Shown: one piece after another, positions 1-5,673 of the stretch
How positions within the stretch are numbered: the first letter of the stretch is position 1
Layout: each line of letters opens with the position of its first letter
NCBI GenBank assembly: GCA_031282325.1
Contig: JAITDY010000066.1
Span: 1 to 6,918 of the forward strand
Direction: 5' to 3'
Origin: Lactobacillaceae bacterium
GTDB lineage: Bacteria; Bacillota; Bacilli; Lactobacillales; Lactobacillaceae
DNA length: 6,918 nucleotides
Notes under the pieces: generated by a model
Database searches by the model: none
What the model was told of the DNA's origin: nothing
What the model saw: only the letters and a program-made list of their open reading frames with translations
Program-made: the position numbers and the translations under genes

Positions 1-1010
1 AAATATTGATACAAGCATCAGATGCTAATAGCAATGGTGTTTTTTTGTGTCCAAATTGTCAACAAAAAGTGATTTTAAAAAAAGGAGAAATTAAATTACC
101 TCATTTTGCTCATAAATCAAAAAGTAGTTGTAACGGATTTTCCGATAACGAATCACTTGAACATATAAAAATAAAAATGAATTTTTTCAATCTTTTAAAA
201 GATAAATATAAAGTGCAAATCGAACCTGTTTTAAAAAACATTTCTCAGCGCCCTGATTTGCTATTATATGAGCAAAAAATTGCGATTGAATATCAAATTA
301 GTCCAATTAGTTTTCAATCGTTAAAACGGAGAAATGATGGTTATAAAAAAGCAGGGATTAAAGTTTTTTGGATTTTAGGTAGTACTTATTTTAAAAATAC
401 TAAAAATTTAAATACTATTAATAAATTTATCAACTCTAAAAATGAAGTTTACTTTCTAAATCAAAATAAAATTGAAATTCATAGCAATTTTATTAAATAT
501 GATTTCATAAAAACTCAATCCAGTATTCAAGAAGTGCCATTATTAGATTTACTTGAACGAAATTTTAATTCGGAAAAAAATAATCTGAATAAAAAAACTG
601 CTTATCCAGTTAAGCAGCTTTTAAAGCTGCAGAACATTTTAATTTTAAAAAGAGTTAATTTGAATCTAGTTAATGATGTTTATAAGATTTTTAAAACAAA
701 TATTGTATTATTACCAAAATATATTCATCTTGGAAGTAGCGCATATTTAAAAGTGAATAATTATGAATATAGAATTCGTATCCTGCTTTTTTTAGCTGAT
801 AAGCAAATATTTACTTATAAACAAATAAAGTTATATATCGAACAAGGTGGGTTATTCTTTGATAATGATAGAATATCTGATCAATTAAAAATAGAACTTG
901 ATGAATTAATTGATCAAGGTTTGTTAACTTATTTTAATAATCTTTACCATTTTATTAGTTTTATTCCATTTGAAAATTTAAATAAAAAAATATATCAATT
1001 GTCTAAATAA
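1..1010 (+). CDS. coiA: Competence protein CoiA-like, nuclease-like (5' partial)
   Basis: CoiA-family protein, a cytoplasmic competence factor needed for natural transformation in streptococci, acting during recombination of incoming DNA. Numbering from the in-frame TTG at position 6, a zinc-finger-like CPNC (15-18) with a following HFAH (33-36) forms the small N-terminal domain. It is followed by a predicted PD-(D/E)xK-like nuclease core with RPD (D84) and IEYQ (E95, Q97). The C-terminal half is lysine/asparagine-rich and less recognisable. The frame is open through the window edge (ATA at 3-5), and CoiA proteins normally have about ten or more residues before the segment seen here. The true start is therefore probably just outside the window, and the TTG at 6 is not a convincing start. 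The gene ends in tandem TAA TAA stops and lies 44 bp before pepF, the same coiA-pepF order as yjbF-yjbG in Bacillus subtilis. The family call is firm; whether this species is transformable is unknown. Confidence 0.88.
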   Translation, partial: ILIQASDANSNGVFLCPNCQQKVILKKGEIKLPHFAHKSKSSCNGFSDNESLEHIKIKMNFFNLLKDKYKVQIEPVLKNISQRPDLLLYEQKIAIEYQISPISFQSLKRRNDGYKKAGIKVFWILGSTYFKNTKNLNTINKFINSKNEVYFLNQNKIEIHSNFIKYDFIKTQSSIQEVPLLDLLERNFNSEKNNLNKKTAYPVKQLLKLQNILILKRVNLNLVNDVYKIFKTNIVLLPKYIHLGSSAYLKVNNYEYRIRILLFLADKQIFTYKQIKLYIEQGGLFFDNDRISDQLKIELDELIDQGLLTYFNNLYHFISFIPFENLNKKIYQLSK

Positions 1011-1054
1011 TAATTTGAGTTTATACTTAAATACAATTAATAAAAGGAGAATAT

Positions 1055-2860
1055 ATGTCTGAATCAAAGCAACAGATTAAAAGAAGTGAAGTTCCAGAAG
1101 AATTAACTTGGGATTTAACTTCAATTTATGCAAATAATAATGAATGGGAAAAAGCCTTTAAAAAAGTTCAAGAAGATAGTGAACAATTAGCAAAGCTTAA
1201 AGGTACTCTTACTTCGGGTTCAAATTTATTTAATTTTTTTCAAAAACTTTTCACTGCAAGTAGGGAATTAGAAAAAGTATATGTTTTTGCTCAAATGCGT
1301 CAAGATCAAGATGCTGCTAATCAAGAAAATGTAGCTTTGTCATCGCGAGCAATGTCTTTAATTGCTGAATTTAGTTCCGCTACCTCTTTTGTAGAGCCAG
1401 AATTAAATGAAATTAAACCAGCAACCTTGGAAAACTATTTTAATCAAGAGCCCAAATTAAATGAATTTAAATTTTATATTGAAAAAATTGTTGCTGGCAG
1501 AGATCATGTCTTGCCAGCAGAACAAGAGCAGCTATTAGCAAGTGCTGCTGAATTATTTCATAATCCAGAAAAAACTTTTGGTGTTTTAAATAATGCAGAT
1601 TTAAAATTTGGTGATGTTACCGATGAAAATGGTCAACAGGTTGAACTTACTCAAGGCGTTTATTCGATTATGCTTGAATCTCCGAATAGAGAAATTCGAA
1701 AAATTGCATTTGAAACTTTATATGCTCAATATAAAAAGTTTAAAAATACATTTGCTACAACTATTTCCGGAAATGTAAAAGTTCACAATTATTTGGCAAA
1801 AAGTCATAAATTTCAAACTGCTCGTGAAGCCGCTACTTTTAATAATAAAGTCCCAGCTAGCGTATTTCAAACTCTAGTTACATCAGTAGATGAACATTTG
1901 GACTTATTGCATAGGTTTGTTTCTCTACGCAAAAAAATCCTTGGTATTTCTGATTTACACCCATATGATTTATATACGCCTATTGCTGGTGAAGTAGATT
2001 TTCCAGTTACTTTTGAAACAGCTAAAGAAATAACTCTTAAAGCATTAGCCCCATTAGGGGAAGAATATTTAGCTGGAATTAAGCGTGCTTTTAATGAAAG
2101 ATGGATTGATGTAGTTGAAAATTCTGGTAAAAGAGGAGGAGCTTATTCTTCTGGTGTTTATGACACTAATCCATATATTTTACTAAATTGGCAAGACAAT
2201 TTAAATAATTTATACACCTTAGTCCATGAATTAGGACACTCAATGCATTCACTTTATACGAGAACAAATCAGCCATACCAGTATGGTGATTACCCAATTT
2301 TCTTAGCAGAAATAGCATCAACTACTAATGAAGCGTTATTAACAGAGTATTTATTAAAAACATACAATGATAAAGATATTCAAATTTTTGTGTTAAATCA
2401 ATACCTAGATGGGTTTAAAGGTACTGTTTTCCGTCAAACGCAATTTGCTGAATTTGAAGACTGGATGCATAAACAAGATCAGGCAGGTGTGGCCCTAACA
2501 TCTGAGGTATTAAGTGATTACTATTCGGAGTTAAATCAAAAATTTTATGGTCCAGATTTAGAAAAGGATTCAAATATCGCTTTAGAATGGTCTAGAATCC
2601 CCCATTTTTATTACAATTATTATGTTTACCAATATTCTACGGGTGAGGCTGCCGCAACCACGCTAGCACAAGGAATTGTTGATGATCCAACTAAAAACGT
2701 ACCACTATACTTAGAATATTTGAAATCAGGAAGTTCTAATTATCCAGTAGAAATTATGAAAAAAGCTGGAGTAGACATGTCTTCTAAAGACTATCTAGAA
2801 TCTGCTTTTAATGTTTTTAAAACTCGATTAGAACAATTTGAACAATTAATTTCTAAATAA
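1055..2860 (+). CDS. pepF: Oligoendopeptidase F, M3B family zinc metallopeptidase
   Basis: Cytoplasmic zinc endopeptidase that cleaves short and medium oligopeptides, contributing to peptide nutrition and protein turnover in lactic acid bacteria. The 601 residues match the usual length of about 600. An N-terminal oligopeptidase F helical domain (roughly 110-185) precedes the M3 catalytic domain (roughly 200-585). The zinc site is visible as HELGH (H391, E392, H395), with the third ligand E419 in FLAEIAS, 24 residues after the second histidine as expected for M3 enzymes. The tyrosine-rich HFYYNYYVYQYSTG stretch near residue 530 is the substrate-binding region typical of PepF. The start is secure: AAGGAGA at 1044-1050 sits 4 bases before the ATG. 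A TACAAT at 1032-1037 could be a -10 element but has no good -35, so transcription may instead continue from coiA. The gene ends at a strong terminator. No lesion is seen. Confidence 0.97.
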   Translation: MSESKQQIKRSEVPEELTWDLTSIYANNNEWEKAFKKVQEDSEQLAKLKGTLTSGSNLFNFFQKLFTASRELEKVYVFAQMRQDQDAANQENVALSSRAMSLIAEFSSATSFVEPELNEIKPATLENYFNQEPKLNEFKFYIEKIVAGRDHVLPAEQEQLLASAAELFHNPEKTFGVLNNADLKFGDVTDENGQQVELTQGVYSIMLESPNREIRKIAFETLYAQYKKFKNTFATTISGNVKVHNYLAKSHKFQTAREAATFNNKVPASVFQTLVTSVDEHLDLLHRFVSLRKKILGISDLHPYDLYTPIAGEVDFPVTFETAKEITLKALAPLGEEYLAGIKRAFNERWIDVVENSGKRGGAYSSGVYDTNPYILLNWQDNLNNLYTLVHELGHSMHSLYTRTNQPYQYGDYPIFLAEIASTTNEALLTEYLLKTYNDKDIQIFVLNQYLDGFKGTVFRQTQFAEFEDWMHKQDQAGVALTSEVLSDYYSELNQKFYGPDLEKDSNIALEWSRIPHFYYNYYVYQYSTGEAAATTLAQGIVDDPTKNVPLYLEYLKSGSSNYPVEIMKKAGVDMSSKDYLESAFNVFKTRLEQFEQLISK

Positions 2861-2864
2861 ATTT

Positions 2865-2893
2865 AAAACACTTAATTATTTAGGTGTTTTTTT
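2865..2893 (+). terminator. Rho-independent terminator after pepF
   Basis: A 10-bp stem, AAAACACTTA (2865-2874) with TAGGTGTTTT (2881-2890), containing one G-U pair, encloses the 6-base loop ATTATT. The 3' arm runs into an uninterrupted T tract (2887-2893). It begins 4 bases after the pepF stop. The stem is AT-rich with only two G-C pairs, but the A-tract/T-tract form is typical of low-GC Firmicutes. Because of the A tract before it, it could also act weakly in the other orientation. Confidence 0.85.
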
Positions 2894-2895
2894 AT

Positions 2896-2901
2896 TACAA
2901 T
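2896..2901 (+). promoter_or_regulatory. Candidate -10 element of a leaderless nadK promoter
   Basis: TACAAT matches the sigma-A -10 consensus TATAAT at five of six positions. It lies directly after the pepF terminator and ends 7 bases before the nadK ATG, which would put the transcription start at about 2908-2909, on the start codon itself. The -35 match is poor (TTAATT at 2872-2877, 18-bp spacing, inside the terminator), so this is an inference. The alternative is readthrough of the pepF terminator. Confidence 0.4.
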
Positions 2902-2908
2902 TAAAAAT

Positions 2909-3706
2909 ATGGATGTTAGACTTTATTCTTTATCTACAGAAGAAAAAACACTTGATGCTATTTCTGAATTAAAAAAACAATTGCTTAAAAACGATATTCA
3001 AATAACTGATGATGCTAGTTTGGTTATTTCAATTGGTGGTGATGGAACTTTATTGAGTGCAGTGCATCGTTTTCAAGATGAATTAGAAAAGCTATCTTTT
3101 GTTGGATTGCACACTGGCCATTTAGGATTTTATTCCGATTGGGTAGTCAACGAAATTAAAGAATTGGTTTTAAACATTAAAAATAAAAAGCCAGAATTGA
3201 CCATTTATCCGATGATTGAAGCTGAAGTTTTTGAGCCAAATAAAAAAAATACCGTTATTCATGCATTAAATGAAATTTCAATTAGAAGGCTTACTAATTC
3301 ACTTGCTACTGATATTAAAATTGATGATGTATTATTTGAACGTTTTCGAGGTGACGGATTAGTAATTTCAACTACAGCTGGTTCAACTGCCTATAATAAA
3401 TCTTTAGGAGGATCTGTTATCGATCCTAAGATTGAAGCTTTTCAATTAAGTGAGATTGCATCGATTAACAATATAGTTTATCGAACATTGGGATCATCAA
3501 TGGTTATTGCGCCAACTAGCTGTGTTACGATTACTCCAGAAATTGGTGTTTTTGAAGTTGCTTATGACAATTATCATTTTGAAACCAAAGAAGTTACTAA
3601 GATGATTTTGAAATTATCTGATAAAAAAGTAAAAATGGCAGATTATAAAAAAGTGGACTTCTGGAATAGAGTAAAAAATACTTTTATTGGTGGCGAATTG
3701 AATTAA
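2909..3706 (+). CDS. nadK: NAD kinase
   Basis: ATP- or polyphosphate-dependent NAD kinase that phosphorylates NAD to NADP in the cytoplasm and so sets NADPH supply. The 265 residues match the compact Firmicutes form. The GGDGT motif (43-47, catalytic D45), the NAD-contacting N121-E122 pair in ALNEIS, and the GDG...GSTAY signature (148-162) with the following NKSLGG are all intact. The start is supported by the conserved N-terminal strand pattern before the GGDGT motif, although no Shine-Dalgarno sequence precedes the ATG (the upstream bases are TTACAATTAAAAAT). It sits only 15 bases beyond the T tract of the pepF terminator, which suggests a leaderless or very short-leader transcript. Its stop overlaps the next gene's start in TAATG, so the two are probably translationally coupled. 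In B. subtilis this pair is yjbN-yjbO. Confidence 0.97.
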   Translation: MDVRLYSLSTEEKTLDAISELKKQLLKNDIQITDDASLVISIGGDGTLLSAVHRFQDELEKLSFVGLHTGHLGFYSDWVVNEIKELVLNIKNKKPELTIYPMIEAEVFEPNKKNTVIHALNEISIRRLTNSLATDIKIDDVLFERFRGDGLVISTTAGSTAYNKSLGGSVIDPKIEAFQLSEIASINNIVYRTLGSSMVIAPTSCVTITPEIGVFEVAYDNYHFETKEVTKMILKLSDKKVKMADYKKVDFWNRVKNTFIGGELN

Positions 3707-4602
3707 TGATGGAATTTTATTGGGATTTTATAGATGAAGATTCAAAAAAAGTTAGAACTTTTTTAATTGAACAAGGAGTAAGCCATCGGATGTTTTCTAA
3801 AATAAAACATCAGGGTGGAGAAATAAAGATAAATGGAAAAAATGCTTTTACTTCGGATTTTTTAAAAAAAGGTGATCGAATAATGATCAAAATGCCTCCT
3901 GAAGAAGAAAATGAAATTTTATTACCGGATTATGAACCAATTGACATTATTTATGAAGACAAACATTGGTTATTAGTTAATAAGCCGTTTGGGATCAACA
4001 CTGTTCCAGGTTCAGCTGATAGATTGCACACTTTAGTTAATAAAGTAAAAGGACATTTAATTAATGAAAATGCCCCTAGTTTGGTTCCACATGTTGTCAC
4101 AAGGTTAGATAGAGATACAAGCGGAATAGTTTTATTAGCGAAACATAAATTTGCTCATGCCGTGTTGGATGAACAATTACAAAAGCATGAAATTAAAAAA
4201 TTTTATACTGCTTTAGTTTCTGGTGATATACAAGAAGATCATGGAATAATTGAAAAGGCGATCGGCAGGGTCGATAATGATTTTATTCGAAGAGAAGTAC
4301 GTGAGGATGGTAAATACTCTAAAACTGAGTATTGGGTAGTAGAACGATTTAAAAGTTTTACTCAATTAAAAATTCAATTGCATACTGGAAGAACACATCA
4401 AATTAGAGTTCATTTTAGTTATTTAGGTCATCCTCTAATTGGGGATGAACTATATGGTGGGCCTAATAGTTCATTAATTAATAGGCAGGCACTGAACGCT
4501 AATGAAATTGAGTTTTTTGATCCTTTTGCAAATAAAAAGCAGCACTTTGTATTAGCACTGCCATATGATATAAAAAATATAATTAATCAAAAAAAATTTT
4601 AA
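3706..4602 (+). CDS. yjbO: RluA-family pseudouridine synthase (YjbO/RluD type)
   Basis: Converts uridine to pseudouridine in structured RNA, most likely 23S rRNA. The exact target positions cannot be read from sequence, and such genes are often labelled rluD. A degenerate S4-like RNA-binding segment (roughly 14-60) precedes the synthase domain (roughly 80-280). The signature RLDRDTSG (133-140) carries the catalytic aspartate D135, and the later GRTHQIRVH and HPLIGDELYGG blocks are also typical of RluA enzymes. At 298 residues it is full length. The start is taken at the ATG that shares its A with the nadK stop (TAATG); the next codon is also ATG (3709), so initiation could be three bases later. 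Only a weak GGTGG lies upstream, consistent with coupling to nadK. Its 3' end overlaps the convergent lactonase gene by 4 bp, and I see no strong plus-strand terminator after it; a feeble hairpin at 4631-4648 is the best candidate. Confidence 0.93.
   Translation: MMEFYWDFIDEDSKKVRTFLIEQGVSHRMFSKIKHQGGEIKINGKNAFTSDFLKKGDRIMIKMPPEEENEILLPDYEPIDIIYEDKHWLLVNKPFGINTVPGSADRLHTLVNKVKGHLINENAPSLVPHVVTRLDRDTSGIVLLAKHKFAHAVLDEQLQKHEIKKFYTALVSGDIQEDHGIIEKAIGRVDNDFIRREVREDGKYSKTEYWVVERFKSFTQLKIQLHTGRTHQIRVHFSYLGHPLIGDELYGGPNSSLINRQALNANEIEFFDPFANKKQHFVLALPYDIKNIINQKKF
4531..4562 (-). terminator. Terminator for the pgl transcript, inside the opposing CDS
   Basis: Read on the minus strand, GCAGTGCT (4561-4554) pairs with AGTGCTGC (4546-4539) around the 7-base loop AATACAA. 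The stem has 8 pairs including two G-U wobbles, with a further G-U possible at 4562/4538. It is followed at once by TTTTTATT (4538-4531). It starts 37 bases beyond the pgl stop and lies within the coding sequence of the pseudouridine synthase. In plus-strand RNA the two wobbles become A-C mismatches, so the hairpin favours the pgl direction. Confidence 0.6.
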
Positions 4603-5603
4603 TCATCAAATGTTACACGAACAGCCTCTGGAAGATAAAAATCTTTTTCAATTAACGATAATTTACCTGAATTATTGTCTATCGAAAATGACGTGGCATT
4701 ATTTGTTTTTTGGTTAGCTACGATTAAGAATTTATTATCATTTGTAATATTAAAATCACGAGGAAAGTCGCCATAAACATCTTGGTTATCAATTAATTTA
4801 AGTTCTTTTTTAACATAATCAATTTCAAAAATTGCAATTGAATTATAGCCACGATTTGAAGCATATACGAATTTATCGTCATTAGACAAACGGATTGCGG
4901 CTCCACCGTTGTGATCGGTAAAATCTTCTGGGATAGTAGATGTGGTATTTAATAATTCGAATTTCCCATTTTGATAAGATAATAATGATACTTGGCTAGA
5001 TAATTCTCCAATAACAACCGCGAATTTCCCGTCTTTTGTAAAGCGAATATGACGGGGTCCGTAACCAGCATCGAATTTAAAGCGTGATTCATTTGATAAT
5101 TTACCATCATTAGATAAATCAAATACAATTAGTTCATCGCTTCCTAAATCGACATTAACTAACTTATTATCTGGAGTTAAATTAGAAAAATGTAGGTGAG
5201 AAGATTGTTGTTCTTCTCTAGGTCCGTTACCAGTATTTTGAAAAGAATCAGTTAATTCCAACATGTTATCAGCGATTTTATAGATATCTAATTTACCTTT
5301 ATGATAATTTGTTACAAAAACAAGCTGTCTTTGTTCGTCAATTCCGATATATGCAGGGGATGAACCTTCGTCTAAATAATGGCTGACAATTCGGCCATTA
5401 TCAATAACAGCAACCCCACCAATTCCGTCGCCACGTTCTACTGAATAGATAAAACTATTTTGAGCTTTAGACAAATAAGTTGGGGAACCAATTTCAGTGT
5501 TTAATTTTAAATCTGAAAAATGTCCATTATCGTTTAAAGTTGCTTGATAAATTCCTTTTGATTGATCATTAGTATATGTTCCAAAAAGTAATTTGTAAGC
5601 CAT
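4599..5603 (-). CDS. pgl: Lactonase-family beta-propeller, probable 6-phosphogluconolactonase
   Basis: Member of the seven-bladed beta-propeller lactonase family (YkgB/Pgl type), which hydrolyses 6-phosphogluconolactone to 6-phosphogluconate in the oxidative pentose phosphate or phosphoketolase route. The 334 residues match the family length, with no signal peptide, so it is cytoplasmic. Repeated blade motifs are visible: FGTYT near the start, SSHLHF (134-139), GPRHIRF (182-188), FVYASNRG (245-252) and PRDF...FLIVANQ (281-298). The start is secure: GGAG (5613-5610) lies 6-7 bases before the ATG. The gene stands alone, convergent with the pseudouridine synthase gene and divergent from the AI-2E-family gene, with a 19-bp palindrome over its promoter and a likely terminator at 4562-4531. 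The family is certain; the substrate is inferred, since related propellers act on other lactones. Confidence 0.88.
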   Translation of the reverse strand: MAYKLLFGTYTNDQSKGIYQATLNDNGHFSDLKLNTEIGSPTYLSKAQNSFIYSVERGDGIGGVAVIDNGRIVSHYLDEGSSPAYIGIDEQRQLVFVTNYHKGKLDIYKIADNMLELTDSFQNTGNGPREEQQSSHLHFSNLTPDNKLVNVDLGSDELIVFDLSNDGKLSNESRFKFDAGYGPRHIRFTKDGKFAVVIGELSSQVSLLSYQNGKFELLNTTSTIPEDFTDHNGGAAIRLSNDDKFVYASNRGYNSIAIFEIDYVKKELKLIDNQDVYGDFPRDFNITNDNKFLIVANQKTNNATSFSIDNNSGKLSLIEKDFYLPEAVRVTFDD

Positions 5604-5618
5604 TTTTTTCTCCTTTTT

Positions 5619-5637
5619 TAAGGTTTAATAAACCTTA
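5619..5637. promoter_or_regulatory. Perfect 19-bp palindrome, candidate operator
   Basis: TAAGGTTTA and TAAACCTTA form perfect 9-bp arms around a single central A (5628). It sits in the 70-bp divergent region, 15 bases upstream of the pgl start codon and overlapping the candidate pgl promoter elements. It is centred about 44 bases upstream of the predicted start of the AI-2E-family transcript. The position suits a dimeric repressor of pgl that might also affect the divergent gene. Neither strand has a following T tract, so it is unlikely to be a terminator. The regulator is unknown and none is encoded in the window. Confidence 0.55.
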
Positions 5638-5662
5638 TATTTATATTATGCTTCAATGTTAT
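5634..5662 (-). promoter_or_regulatory. Candidate pgl promoter
   Basis: On the minus strand, ATAACA (5662-5657; four of six to TTGACA) and TATAAG (5639-5634; five of six to TATAAT) are separated by 17 bp, with transcription expected to start inside the 19-bp palindrome. An alternative pair is TTGAAG (5656-5651) with TTTATT (5632-5627) at 18 bp, which would start near 5620. In both cases the palindrome covers core promoter sequence. The choice between them cannot be made by reading. Confidence 0.4.
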
Positions 5663-5665
5663 TAT
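5657..5665 (+). promoter_or_regulatory. Extended -10 promoter of the AI-2E-family gene
   Basis: TGTTATTAT matches the extended -10 pattern TGnTATAAT with one mismatch in the hexamer. Extended -10 promoters can work without a good -35, and none is evident here. Transcription would start at about 5671-5674, on the GTG-ATG codons that are the likeliest start of the protein. A second TATTAT at 5644-5649 would instead place the start near 5656, on the more upstream ATG. Confidence 0.45.
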
Positions 5666-5673
5666 TTTTAGTG

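Noticed and set aside
6..8. TTG at position 6 as the start of coiA
   Set aside because: The frame is open to the window edge, no ribosome binding site is visible, and CoiA proteins carry additional N-terminal residues before this segment; a truncated 5' end is more likely.
74..87. T-TTA-AAA slippery heptamer followed by AAAGGAG in coiA, a possible programmed -1 frameshift site
   Set aside because: Such heptamers are common in AT-rich coding DNA, the Shine-Dalgarno-like bases are downstream rather than upstream of the slip site, and the zero frame continues through a full conserved protein.
4631..4648. Plus-strand hairpin GAAGAT-AAAA-ATCTT with T tract as terminator for the pseudouridine synthase gene
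   Set aside because: The stem is only 5-6 pairs with a single G-C pair and the T tract is very short; too weak to list as a feature.
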